From Firmicutes bacterium ADurb.Bin182 (GTDB taxonomy: Bacteria; Bacillota; Clostridia; Christensenellales; CAG-138): a stretch of 40,463 nucleotides of DNA. The translations under genes and the position numbers were made by a program. Each line of letters begins with the position of its first letter. Positions within the stretch are counted from its first letter, which is position 1. Positions 16,842 through 24,988 of the stretch are shown piece by piece. Location of the stretch: positions 1 to 40,463 of the forward strand of contig MWCU01000038.1 in assembly GCA_002070205.1 (NCBI GenBank). Direction: 5' to 3'. The notes below the pieces were generated by a model. That model ran no database searches and had not been told where the DNA came from. It saw only the letters and a program-made list of their open reading frames with translations.

Positions 16842-17315
16842 ATGAAAAAAGCTCTGCTGATCGGTTTTTCTATGCTTCTCGTTTTTTTGTTTTGCGCATG
16901 CGGAGGCAATTTACGCCAGGCGGATGTAGACTTGAAAAAGTTTTACGACAAGCTGAAAACGCAGTTTGATATTCCCGATCAGGAGGCTGTGAAAAAAGAA
17001 GATATTGAAGCGCTGTTCCCGGGCATGGAAAAAATAAAACTGAAGCAAAGCGTGCTGATGGTAGCCAAGGATAGGGATTTTTCAAACGAAATACTTATGG
17101 TCGAGGCTGAAAACGAGGAAGATTCCGCAAAGATCGCGGAGATTTTCGAAGCGCATCGCGATTCTCTTCAAGACAAATGGAGCACCGGTTTTGCGGATCA
17201 GCTCAAACTCGTCAACGACGCGGTGTTCAAGGCCAACGGGAAATACGCAATACTCGCAATCGATCCCTCGTCGGACAGGATCGGGGAAGAGTTCGATAAA
17301 CTGTTCAAAAAGTAA
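16842..17315 (+). CDS. DUF4358-like lipoprotein
   Basis: 157 residues with a lipoprotein signal peptide: basic MKK, hydrophobic core to about residue 17 and Cys at 18 and 20 in LFCACGG, the latter most likely lipidated. The mature part is acidic and Lys-rich, with segments that recall DUF4358 proteins (KFYDKLKTQF, EDIEALFPGMEKIKLK, ILMVEAENEEDSAKIAEIF, AHRDSLQ, NGKYAILAID). The function is unknown; it should face the outside of the membrane. The ATG has GGAGG eight bases upstream, inside a CGTCA/TGACG inverted repeat. No neighbour is co-transcribed with certainty. Confidence 0.65.
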   Translation: MKKALLIGFSMLLVFLFCACGGNLRQADVDLKKFYDKLKTQFDIPDQEAVKKEDIEALFPGMEKIKLKQSVLMVAKDRDFSNEILMVEAENEEDSAKIAEIFEAHRDSLQDKWSTGFADQLKLVNDAVFKANGKYAILAIDPSSDRIGEEFDKLFKK

Positions 17316-17398
17316 AATACGTCGCAACAGCAGCCGGTTTACACAGCATTCTTTACGGTCGATCCGGGTTTTTAGTTTTTAGATGACGTATTTTTTTT
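17314..17398 (+). terminator. Structured region ending in a T8 tract
   Basis: AAAATACGTC (17314-17323, overlapping the lipoprotein stop) pairs with GACGTATTTT (17385-17394), closing about 60 nt with weak inner structure (ccgg...ccgg), and eight T follow at 17391-17398. The simplest reading is the terminator of the lipoprotein gene, but the closing stem is unusually far apart for a simple terminator. Confidence 0.45.
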
Positions 17399-17496
17399 CG
17401 GAAAAGGCTTGTAATCCTTAAATTTCGGTATAGAGTATATATGGAAACCTTTCTATTTTATTAAGTACTGCGATTCGTTATTACGGGTGGTATATT

Positions 17497-18504
17497 ATGG
17501 CCTGTCAATCGAATTCTTTCGCCAGAAAACGCATTGAAACGTTCCCAAGGATCAGTCTCGGCATGTTTCCCACACCCCTGCACCGGCTTGAAAGGCTCAG
17601 CAGGCATATTAACAGGAACGTTTATATAAAACGCGATGATCTCTCGGGGCTCGCGCTTGGCGGAAACAAGGTTCGAAAACTTGAATTTCTGCTGGCGGAT
17701 GCGGTCAATAAGGGCTGCGATACGGTGATTACGACGGGCGGCGCCCAGTCCAACCATGCGGTACTGACCGCTGCTTGCTGCAACAAGCTGGGGCTTTCTC
17801 CCTTTCTTGTGCTCAAACGCCGCGGCGTTTACGGAATGAAAGGAAACCTCATTATAAACGCGCTGCAAAACGCAAATGTGCGGTTCGCGGATTTTGATGA
17901 TTATTCAAGGGTATATGAAAAAATCGATGAACTCGCTGCTGAACTGAGGCTTTCGGGCAAAAATCCCTATGTGATCCCCGTCGGCGGCTCGGTTCCTCTC
18001 GGGTGCCTCGGCTATGTCCTGTGCGCTTTGGAGATATCCCTGCAAATGAAGGAAACGCGACCGGACCATATCGTTTGCTGCACGGGTTCCGGGGGAATGC
18101 ACGCGGGGATCGCGTTGGGAGCAAAAATATTCTTCGAAGGAACGAAGGTTACGGGTATCGGCGTATCGGACGACCCTTTCGAGGAAACCGTATTCGGCCT
18201 TATGAAACAAACCGCAGCTTTGCTGAATGTTCCGTGCGATATAAAAGCTTCTGACGTCAGATTGCATTTTTGTTTCGGGGAAGGTTACGCCGTTCCGTCA
18301 AAGGAAGGCATGGCGGCTGTCAAGCTGATGGCATCGACGGAAGGGATTTTGCTCGATCCCGTCTATACGGGGAAGGCGTTCGCGGGTTTTTTGCAGCTAT
18401 GCGAAAACGGAGAGATCAAGGAAAATGAAAATGTTTTGTTCGTGCACAGCGGCGGAGCGGGGGCGCTGTTTGCCGTTTTGGAGCAATATCCCGATTACAT
18501 ATAA
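17497..18504 (+). CDS. D-cysteine desulfhydrase / ACC deaminase family enzyme
   Basis: PLP enzyme of 335 residues, tryptophan-synthase-beta fold. Lys58 in GGNKVRKLEF is the expected PLP lysine; IKRDDLSGLALGG precedes it and TTGGAQSNHAVLTA (about 85-98) is the typical substrate-binding loop. GSVPLGCLGYV and HSGGAGALFAVL also match D-cysteine desulfhydrases (DcyD type), which turn D-cysteine into pyruvate, ammonia and sulfide. ACC deaminase or another D-amino-acid lyase activity cannot be excluded. It is the first gene of a three-gene run with a dipeptide epimerase (24 bp gap) and an M55 peptidase (16 bp gap). Confidence 0.85.
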   Translation: MACQSNSFARKRIETFPRISLGMFPTPLHRLERLSRHINRNVYIKRDDLSGLALGGNKVRKLEFLLADAVNKGCDTVITTGGAQSNHAVLTAACCNKLGLSPFLVLKRRGVYGMKGNLIINALQNANVRFADFDDYSRVYEKIDELAAELRLSGKNPYVIPVGGSVPLGCLGYVLCALEISLQMKETRPDHIVCCTGSGGMHAGIALGAKIFFEGTKVTGIGVSDDPFEETVFGLMKQTAALLNVPCDIKASDVRLHFCFGEGYAVPSKEGMAAVKLMASTEGILLDPVYTGKAFAGFLQLCENGEIKENENVLFVHSGGAGALFAVLEQYPDYI

Positions 18505-18528
18505 ACAAAATTCAGGAGCGGTGGACAT

Positions 18529-19629
18529 ATGAGCAAAATGAAAATCACGGAAATTCGCTTGGGGAAAATCTCGGTGCCTTTGCGCGTACCCTTTAAGACC
18601 GCGCTCAGAAGCGTAAACAGCGTTGAGGATGTTATAGTCGAAATCCATACCGATACGGGAGCCGTGGGTTACGGCGAAGCGCCGCCGACAGGCGTAATTA
18701 CGGGCGACACGTCGCTTTCCGTAATCGGCGCGTTCAGGGACCATATCGGCAAGGTGCTGACGGGAAGGGACGTTGACGAGTTCGAAGACCTTATGATACT
18801 GATAAACGGCTGCATCGAGAAAAACACAAGCGCAAAGGCGGCGGCGGATATGGCGCTGTGGGACCTTTACGGGCAGCTCTACGGCATACCGGTCTATAAG
18901 CTTCTCGGCGGAAGCAGGAAAAGCATCGCAACGGATATTACGATAAGCGTAAACGAACCCGAAGAAATGGCGAGGGACAGCATCAGCGCATCCGAGCGTG
19001 GATTCGATTGTCTAAAGGTCAAAGTCGGAAGGGAGCCAGAAAAGGATATAGCAAGGCTGAAGGCGATAAGGGACGCAGTCGGGTACGGCGTGAAGCTTCG
19101 CATCGACGCGAACCAGGGCTGGAAGCCCAAGGAGGCCGTGCGGATACTTCGCGGAATGGAGAATGAGGGGCTCGATATCGAGTTTGTGGAGCAGCCCGTA
19201 AATGCTCATGATATAGAAGGGCTAAAATACGTAACGGACCGGGTGGGCATTCCCGTGCTTGCGGATGAAAGCGTGTTTTCGCCCGTCGACGCTTTGAAGG
19301 TACTCCAAATGCGCGCCGCGGATCTGGTTAACATCAAGCTCATGAAATGCGGGGGAATCTACAATGCTCTGCGCATAGCGGCCTTGGCCGAGCTGCACGG
19401 CGTTGAATGCATGATCGGCTGCATGCTCGAATCAAAGCTCAGCGTCAACGCCGCCGTTCACCTTGCCTGCGCCAAGCGCGTAATCACGAAAGTTGATTTG
19501 GACGGGCCGGCGTTGTGCCTTGAAGACCCGATCATCGGAGGCGCGGTTTTTGACGAAAAAGATATTACGGTCAGCGACGAACCGGGACTAGGAATAAAGG
19601 GAGTCCGGGGAATTCAATATATCGATTGA
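18529..19629 (+). CDS. Dipeptide epimerase (enolase superfamily)
   Basis: 366 residues, muconate-cycloisomerase-like fold. Catalytic residues are visible: K163 and K165 in LKVKVG, metal ligands D193 in RIDANQGW, E219 in EFVEQPV and D246 in LADESVF, and K270 in NIKLMKCGG. The GCMLESKLS capping segment supports an L-Ala-D/L-Glu-type epimerase (YkfB/YcjG), which epimerises dipeptides released from peptidoglycan. Substrate specificity is inferred, not proven. GGAG-type site upstream of ATG. Neighbours on both sides act on D-amino-acid compounds. Confidence 0.9.
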   Translation: MSKMKITEIRLGKISVPLRVPFKTALRSVNSVEDVIVEIHTDTGAVGYGEAPPTGVITGDTSLSVIGAFRDHIGKVLTGRDVDEFEDLMILINGCIEKNTSAKAAADMALWDLYGQLYGIPVYKLLGGSRKSIATDITISVNEPEEMARDSISASERGFDCLKVKVGREPEKDIARLKAIRDAVGYGVKLRIDANQGWKPKEAVRILRGMENEGLDIEFVEQPVNAHDIEGLKYVTDRVGIPVLADESVFSPVDALKVLQMRAADLVNIKLMKCGGIYNALRIAALAELHGVECMIGCMLESKLSVNAAVHLACAKRVITKVDLDGPALCLEDPIIGGAVFDEKDITVSDEPGLGIKGVRGIQYID

Positions 19630-19645
19630 AAAAGGAGAGAGCAAT

Positions 19646-20449
19646 ATGAGAAAACTTTTTATTAGCGCCGACATCGAGGGCACGGCGGGCATCGCGCACT
19701 GGGACGAAACGGAGAAAAGCAAAGCGGATTATACCTATTTCGCAAAGCAGATGACGAGGGAAGTGAAGGCTGCCTGCGAAGGCGCCGTCCGCGCCGGAAT
19801 AGAGGAGATCCTCGTAAAGGACGCGCATGACAGCGGCCGCAACATCGACCCGTCCGCTTTGCCTGAATGCGCATCCGTATATCGCGGCTGGGCAAGGCAC
19901 CCGTTTTGCATGATGTACGGCCTTGACGACTCATTCGAGGGCGTAGTGTTTACCGGCTATCATTCCGCAGCCAATATGAATTCGAATCCTCTCTCGCACA
20001 CGATGGACACAAGAAACAACTTCGTGAAAATCAACGGCGAGATTTGCAGCGAGCTCATGATAAACAGCCTGACCGCGGCTTATACCGGAGTACCCGTTTA
20101 CTGCGTATCGGGGGACAGGGGCTTATGCGAATGGATCCGTTCGGTCAACCCGAATATACTTACTGTTCCCGTAAGCGAGGGCTACGGCAGCGGTACGAAA
20201 GGGCTGCATCCGGATGTCGCCGTGAGGAGGATCGCGGAAACCGTTGAAAAAGCTCTCAAACAATCAAAAAGGCAGGACTGCATGTTCCCTCTGCCCAAAA
20301 GTTTTAATGTCGAAATCAATTTCAAGGATCATTTCCTGGCGCAAAGCGGAAGCTTTTATCCGGGAGCCAAGCAGACAGGCCCGAGGACAGTTGAATTTTA
20401 TGCCGAAGATTATTGGGACGTGCTTTGCTTCTTCCACTTTGTTCTTTAA
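19646..20449 (+). CDS. M55 family D-aminopeptidase (DppA-like)
   Basis: Zinc peptidase of 267 residues, resembling DppA of B. subtilis, which releases D-Ala from D-peptides. The metal and active-site residues can be matched: D9 and E11 in SADIEG, H61 in DAHDSGRNID, H106 in TGYHSAANMNSNPLSHT, H118, and probably E136 in CSELMIN. It has GGAGAG upstream of ATG and follows the epimerase by 16 bp. The DcyD-like enzyme, epimerase and DppA together suggest catabolism of D-amino-acid dipeptides from cell-wall turnover. No transporter is in the run. Confidence 0.92.
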   Translation: MRKLFISADIEGTAGIAHWDETEKSKADYTYFAKQMTREVKAACEGAVRAGIEEILVKDAHDSGRNIDPSALPECASVYRGWARHPFCMMYGLDDSFEGVVFTGYHSAANMNSNPLSHTMDTRNNFVKINGEICSELMINSLTAAYTGVPVYCVSGDRGLCEWIRSVNPNILTVPVSEGYGSGTKGLHPDVAVRRIAETVEKALKQSKRQDCMFPLPKSFNVEINFKDHFLAQSGSFYPGAKQTGPRTVEFYAEDYWDVLCFFHFVL

Positions 20450-20450
20450 G

Positions 20451-20664
20451 GGATAGTGGATAGTGGTTGATGGGTAGTGGTTAGTGTCCAGTGGTTAGTG
20501 GTCAGTGAATAAAAAATCTGCCTTGCGGCAGATTTGAGGGTATCAATTTATAAATCACTTGACGCCGACCGCTTAATGAAACCGTTCATACCGTAATGAA
20601 TAAAAGCATCTGCACCGGCAGATGCTTCATTCACTGATCACTCGCCACTCAACACTAATCACTT
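20451..20664. repeat. GTGGTTAGTG-arm inverted-repeat element, copy 2
   Basis: Same design as 15172-15370. The left arm (20451-20509) has GGATAGTGG, GGTAGTGGTTAGTG and CAGTGGTTAGTGG motifs; the right arm (20628-20664) has the inverted CACTGATCACTCGCCACTC motifs and TCACTAATCAC-like ends. The core has two perfect hairpins, AAATCTGCC/GGCAGATTT (20514-20535) and AAGCATCTGC/GCAGATGCTT (20604-20627). It begins one base after the M55 stop and runs up to the stop of the next gene, so it may serve as its terminator region. Orientation is the same as copy 1. Confidence 0.75.
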
Positions 20665-21256
20665 ATCGTCTGAGCGCTTTCGGTTTGCCGAGTATCTCGC
20701 TGAACAGTATTGCCTGAACGATTGAGTTCTTCGCAAAGCTCAGCCGGTATCCGCTGATATCGACGGCCGGCGGCGTTTGGACCGGTTCCGAGCCGGGCGG
20801 GCATTCGACAAAACTCGTCATGCTCGTTTCCTGATGCGCGTGACCGCCCGCCGAGGACGCTTTGACCGTATGCAAAGCGCTTTTATAGGTCGATTGAAGG
20901 GTACTCGGCGAAGCTCCTTTTTTATATTGCGATTCGGTCTCAAGACCTTCTTTTGATTCGAACACGATGCTGCCTTGAGGATGTTTTCCTTCGGCAGACC
21001 CAAATGGGGAGCCCTCAAATTCATCCGGGAAACGCGCGCTGCGCGCGGGCTCCGGACGGACAGGGTTTATGGGCTGCTGCATCGGGCGGTCCGGGAAGCC
21101 GCGCTGCTGTCCGGGCGCGTTCATGTTACCGCTTTGCGCCCGGCGCTGCTCCTCCGCCCTTTGTGCGGCGGCTCTTCGCGCTTCCTCCTGCTTTTTTTTC
21201 TTCGCGAAATTGCCCAGGAATATTACTATCGCGATTATGATGAATAAAAACTCCAT
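20663..21256 (-). CDS. Small membrane-anchored protein, unknown function
   Basis: 197 residues that I do not assign to a family. A membrane helix at residues 2-16 (EFLFIIIAIVIFLGN) is followed by a Lys/Arg/Gln/Glu-rich stretch, then a low-complexity Pro/Gln-rich region to about 75. The last 35 residues (YRLSFAKNSIVQAILFSEIL, then GKPKALRR) look like a conserved short domain. It starts 62 bp downstream of FloA in the same direction with AGGAGGGG before the ATG, so it is probably co-expressed with floA and nfeD. A role as an accessory of the FloA lipid domain is inference. Confidence 0.6.
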   Translation of the reverse strand: MEFLFIIIAIVIFLGNFAKKKKQEEARRAAAQRAEEQRRAQSGNMNAPGQQRGFPDRPMQQPINPVRPEPARSARFPDEFEGSPFGSAEGKHPQGSIVFESKEGLETESQYKKGASPSTLQSTYKSALHTVKASSAGGHAHQETSMTSFVECPPGSEPVQTPPAVDISGYRLSFAKNSIVQAILFSEILGKPKALRR

Positions 21257-21318
21257 ATGCCCCTCCTAAACCGCTAATGCGGGCGGACAATCAAAACGGG
21301 AAGCATTAAGGAAAAGGA

Positions 21319-22308
21319 TCACTTGTTCGGGTCTCCTTTGGCAGGTTCCGCACCCTTGCTGATGGAGTCGCGCATGCGGGTGTCAGAAATGACGTTCTGC
21401 ATATTGTAGTAATCCATCACGCCAAGCTTGCCTTCGCGGAAAGCGGATGCGATCGCGCGCGGAACTTCGGCCTCCGCCTCGATAACCCTTGCGCGCATCC
21501 CCTGAACTTCCGCGATGTTTTCCTGCTCCTGGGCGACAGCCATCGCCCTGCGCTCTTCCGCTTTTGCCTGAGCTATGCGTTTGTCCGCTTCGGCCTGGTC
21601 GATCTGCAGCTGCGCGCCCACGTTGCGGCCTACGTCCACATCCGCGATGTCGATGGAAAGGATTTCAAAAGCGGTTCCCGCGTCAAGGCCTTTATTAAGG
21701 ACGGTACGGGAAATGAGGTCGGGATTTTCCAAAACATCCTTATGGCTTAAGCTGGACCCGACCGTAGTTACGATACCCTCGCCGATACGGGCAATGACAG
21801 TGTCCTCGCCCGCGCCGCCAACCAGCCGGTCGATGTTCGCCCTTACCGTTACTCTCGCCTTTGCACGAAGCTCGATACCGTCCTTTGCGATGGCGGCGAT
21901 GACGGGCGTCTCGATGACCTTGGGGTTGACGCTCATCTGCACTGCCTGCAGAACGTCGCGTCCCGCAAGGTCTATTGCGGCGGATTTCTCAAAATCCAGC
22001 GGAATGCCGGCGCGCTGCGCGGCAATCAAGGCGTTGACCACTCTGTCCACGTTTCCGCCTGCCAGCAGGTGCGCCTCGAGCTTGTTGATGTTGATGTCAA
22101 GCCCCGCTTTTGTAGCTTTGATCATCGGGTTTACGATTCTCGCGGGGATGACCTTTCTGATCCTCATCCCGACAAGCTGGAATATGCCTACCCGGACTCC
22201 CGAAGCGAGCGCGGATATCCACAGCCTCAAAGGCACAAAGCTGAGGAATATGGATAAAAAAATGATTGCGCCGATAATAACGATTACGGCTAAAAAAATC
22301 GGAGGCAT
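21319..22308 (-). CDS. floA: Flotillin-like protein FloA
   Basis: Membrane scaffold of functional microdomains, 329 residues. One N-terminal hydrophobic segment (about 3-27) is followed by the SPFH-like region (about 30-240) containing [40 protein letters not shown] sequence, and a C-terminal coiled coil ([30 protein letters not shown]) rich in Ala and Glu. It is close to B. subtilis FloA (YqfA). AAGGGG lies upstream of ATG. It is downstream of nfeD by 76 bp, the common flotillin-NfeD partnership. Confidence 0.93.
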   Translation of the reverse strand: MPPIFLAVIVIIGAIIFLSIFLSFVPLRLWISALASGVRVGIFQLVGMRIRKVIPARIVNPMIKATKAGLDININKLEAHLLAGGNVDRVVNALIAAQRAGIPLDFEKSAAIDLAGRDVLQAVQMSVNPKVIETPVIAAIAKDGIELRAKARVTVRANIDRLVGGAGEDTVIARIGEGIVTTVGSSLSHKDVLENPDLISRTVLNKGLDAGTAFEILSIDIADVDVGRNVGAQLQIDQAEADKRIAQAKAEERRAMAVAQEQENIAEVQGMRARVIEAEAEVPRAIASAFREGKLGVMDYYNMQNVISDTRMRDSISKGAEPAKGDPNK

Positions 22309-22384
22309 AGTGTTCCCCTTTCTTATACTGTAGTTTTATCAACGGAGCTAAGCTTTAGGCTTTGTCCGTAATGACCCACAAGTG

Positions 22385-22894
22385 CTAATCTTCCTGTTTG
22401 ATTTCCTTTACGACGATGCGGGTCCCCTCAACGCGCTCTATGCGCACCCGCTTGCCTTTCTCCACAAGTTCGCCCGCTGTGACGACATCCAGCCTGATTC
22501 CGTCGAATTCGGCGTTTCCGGCAGGTCTCAGCATATTGACGGCCGTTCCCTCGCGGCCCGTCATCGCCTTGATTTCTTCGCTTGAAAGCGAGGTGGAGCC
22601 GGCGCTTATGGAATCGTTGAGCACTATTGAAGAGCGCGATAACCTGCCGTGCGCAGCCGATCTGAATATCACCGCGCCCGATACTATGATTATGATGAGT
22701 ATAAGCGCGAATGTGATAAGGCCGCTTTCAAGCGTATCGGCGCGCAGCACTATGGAGGCGATGAGCGCGATTATACCGAGTATTCCGGGCGCTCCTATAC
22801 CGGGAGTAAACATTTCAAAAACAAGCAGCCCGAGTCCCGTCAGCAAGCAAAGCACCGCGGGCAAATTCCAGCCAAGCAGGTATTCCATAAACAT
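22385..22894 (-). CDS. NfeD family membrane protein
   Basis: 169 residues with about three membrane helices (12-30, 34-52, 58-78), the central one bearing GIGAPGILGIIALIA, and a C-terminal OB-like beta domain (about 105-169, with GREGTAVNMLRPAG, GIRLDVVTAGELVEKGKRVRI and the IVVKEI end) that fits the short NfeD form. NfeD proteins are encoded with flotillins and modulate membrane microdomains. Here floA follows 76 bp later. GGGGG sits before the ATG, and an extended -10 promoter is at 22925-22933. Confidence 0.88.
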   Translation of the reverse strand: MFMEYLLGWNLPAVLCLLTGLGLLVFEMFTPGIGAPGILGIIALIASIVLRADTLESGLITFALILIIIIVSGAVIFRSAAHGRLSRSSIVLNDSISAGSTSLSSEEIKAMTGREGTAVNMLRPAGNAEFDGIRLDVVTAGELVEKGKRVRIERVEGTRIVVKEIKQED

Positions 22895-22924
22895 ACTGAA
22901 ATCCCCCTTTTATCGATTACTTTA

Positions 22925-22933
22925 ATTATACCA
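22925..22933 (-). promoter_or_regulatory. Extended -10 promoter of nfeD-floA
   Basis: On the minus strand TGGTATAAT (TGn plus a perfect -10 TATAAT at 22925-22930), about 30 bp upstream of nfeD. No good -35 at 16-18 bp; the TGn motif may compensate. Confidence 0.55.
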
Positions 22934-22982
22934 TACGACCAAAAGAAAAATATGTCTATTCCTGTAACGCCGGGTGAAAACT

Positions 22983-23705
22983 TTAGAACAGATTCCAAAC
23001 GTTTGCATTGAACCAATCATAGCCCAGGTCCGAATAGGGCAACGCGCCGTTCTTCATCAAGAGGCCCGCGACTATCCACAAAAGGATCAGTATCAACGGA
23101 ACGCAAAGAACTATTGCGGCGTTATAAAGCCCTCTGGAATCGGTTTTTTCGCGCTCGGGCTTGTTTTGCCGGTACTTCCTGTTCTCTCGGAGCTCATTTA
23201 TCCACTCATCGTCATCAAGGGAATACGGCTTTTCCGTATCGGGTGATTCCGTGCTGACGCTTGTCGCCTGAACGGGTTTATCCGCCTTGGCGGGACGGAT
23301 GTAATCGTCCGCTTCCGTATTAGGCTGAGGTTCGGTCGGCATGGTGCGCTTCACCCTTCTCGGCATAACGGGATTTCCCGGCACCTCGGCAGCTTCCGCG
23401 AATTCATTTACAAGCCTTTCGCTCCGGATTTGCCCTTCGGCGGGTCTTATGGCTTCGGATTCAAATATAGATTCAGCCTCCTCAGGCTTATTGTCCTTCG
23501 GACGGGCAAGCCTGTCGCAAAGCCCGTTCAGCCATTCCTCGGTTATAGTCATCGATGCGGCCGCCGCGGTGGATTCTTTAACGATTTCTCGAAGAATGCC
23601 CTTCGCTTTTTCGGGATCGCCCGTCAGTTCGAACGCCCTCTGGTAGAGAGGTTTTGCGGTTTGTGTGAGAAGGTCCCGAAGAGCTGCCTTATCCATGCCA
23701 TCCAT
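22983..23705 (-). CDS. Tail-anchored membrane protein with sigma-like N-terminus
   Basis: 240 residues. The N-terminal 75 residues form helices in which LYQRAFELTGDPEKAKGIL resembles region 2 of ECF sigma factors (LTGDxxxAxxLxQExx), without the usual acidic Asp-Leu-x-Gln core; the match is weak. A Pro/Glu/Lys-rich linker (about 80-185) follows, then one membrane helix at about 193-216 (LYNAAIVLCVPLILILLWIV) and a short tail. The sequence does not have a family I can name. It is possibly an anti-sigma-type or sporulation membrane regulator. GGGGG precedes the ATG; it stands alone, divergent from spoIID. Confidence 0.55.
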   Translation of the reverse strand: MDGMDKAALRDLLTQTAKPLYQRAFELTGDPEKAKGILREIVKESTAAAASMTITEEWLNGLCDRLARPKDNKPEEAESIFESEAIRPAEGQIRSERLVNEFAEAAEVPGNPVMPRRVKRTMPTEPQPNTEADDYIRPAKADKPVQATSVSTESPDTEKPYSLDDDEWINELRENRKYRQNKPEREKTDSRGLYNAAIVLCVPLILILLWIVAGLLMKNGALPYSDLGYDWFNANVWNLF

Positions 23706-23753
23706 AATCGATTCCCCCAGTCAAAATTACATAAATTGCCATGATTTTCACTT

Positions 23754-23782
23754 ATTATACAGGACTTGAACATGAAACGCAA
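23754..23782 (-). promoter_or_regulatory. Promoter of the sigma-like membrane protein gene
   Basis: On the minus strand: -35 TTGCGT (23777-23782), 17 bp, -10 TATAAT (23754-23759). The distance to the start is about 49 bp. Confidence 0.5.
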
Positions 23783-23904
23783 CTGCGGGAAATCCTTGAT
23801 CCGAAAAGAGATGGCCGCATTAACCGGTAGCCGGCATAAGCCCGTCACATTCGGCCGTACTCCATGCAAGCATGATTGCGGGGGCCCCGTCATAAACATT
23901 TTCT

Positions 23905-24897
23905 ATGGTCTGTCGAATGAACATAAAAAGGCTGTCCGTTCTGATGCTGGCGGTTATTTTCGTCATCCTTGCCGTCAGGGGATGCTTTATTGCGATGAAT
24001 GAAACCGGGCAGGAGCCGGATATCCCGCCCGGAACGGATTTTGTGATCAAGGTGTTCGATCACAATGCGAAACGTGCGCTCACTATGCCGCTTGAGGAAT
24101 ACATCGTGGGAGTGACCGCCGCGGAAATGCCGGTATCCTTTGAACTCGAAGCGCTCAAGGCCCAGGCCGTCGCCGCGCGTACATTCGCGGTGCGGCGCAT
24201 AAAAGATCTCGGCGGAACACCGTGCGGAAAAAGCGGCTGCGACATTTGCACGGACAGTTCCTGCTGCCAGGCATGGGATTCACAGGCTCAGATGGAAAAG
24301 CATTGGGGTTCCCGATACGAAAAAAACCGTCAAAAAATAGTTACGGCCGTATTCGGCACGAAAGGCCTGATTGCAACATATGCGGGCGAACCCATAGAAG
24401 CCATGTATCATTCCACCTCGGGCGGCAGAACGGAGGACAGCGAAAACGTATATTCGTCGGCTCTGCCTTATCTTCGCTCGGTCGAAAGCCCCGGCGAGGA
24501 AAACGCGCCGTATTTTGCGGGCGAGGAAAAGTATACGCGAAAAGAATTCGCAAAGCTTGTCAACAAAGCATTTCCGAAGGCTGACCTCAAAGCGGACGAT
24601 CTTGAGAGCCGGGTAAAAATCCTTACAAGATTCGACAGCGGAAGGGTGGCTCAGCTTAAGCTGGGAAATGATACAGTCACGGGCCGTGAGTTCAGAAGCG
24701 CTTTGGAACTGCAAAGCGCCAACTTTAAAATCGAGATAGGCAGCAGGAACGTAATCGTTAAAACCATCGGTTTCGGTCACGGCGTGGGCCTCTCACAGCT
24801 CGGCGCAAACGCGATGGCAAAAAAAGGCGACTCGTTTGACGAAATCCTTTGCCATTATTATACGGGAATTAGGCTTGAAAAGCTGATTCCGGACTGA
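23905..24897 (+). CDS. spoIID: Stage II sporulation protein D
   Basis: Mother-cell lytic transglycosylase needed for engulfment of the forespore. 330 residues: a membrane segment (about residues 9-25), then the SpoIID domain with EEYIVGVTAAEMPVSFELEALKAQAVAARTFAV (residues about 65-97, holding the catalytic Glu in AAEMP), HSTSGGRTEDSENVY and GFGHGVGLSQLGANAMA near the end. The family signature is complete. The start is uncertain: ATG 23905 and 23917 both lack a clear ribosome binding site. spoIIQ follows 91 bp later, as in Bacillus and Clostridium. Confidence 0.94.
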   Translation: MVCRMNIKRLSVLMLAVIFVILAVRGCFIAMNETGQEPDIPPGTDFVIKVFDHNAKRALTMPLEEYIVGVTAAEMPVSFELEALKAQAVAARTFAVRRIKDLGGTPCGKSGCDICTDSSCCQAWDSQAQMEKHWGSRYEKNRQKIVTAVFGTKGLIATYAGEPIEAMYHSTSGGRTEDSENVYSSALPYLRSVESPGEENAPYFAGEEKYTRKEFAKLVNKAFPKADLKADDLESRVKILTRFDSGRVAQLKLGNDTVTGREFRSALELQSANFKIEIGSRNVIVKTIGFGHGVGLSQLGANAMAKKGDSFDEILCHYYTGIRLEKLIPD

Positions 24898-24988
24898 CTG
24901 CCGGGAGGTCCCGCCGCCTTTCAATATCGGATTGACGGATTATAATTTTCTTTTATCACGGTAATACTTTTCCAAAGAGGTGATTTTT

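Noticed and set aside
23844..23870. Sigma-E promoter for spoIID (GTCACATT ... CATGCAAG)
   Set aside because: The gap between the two boxes is about 11 bp, too short, and the -10 match is weak.
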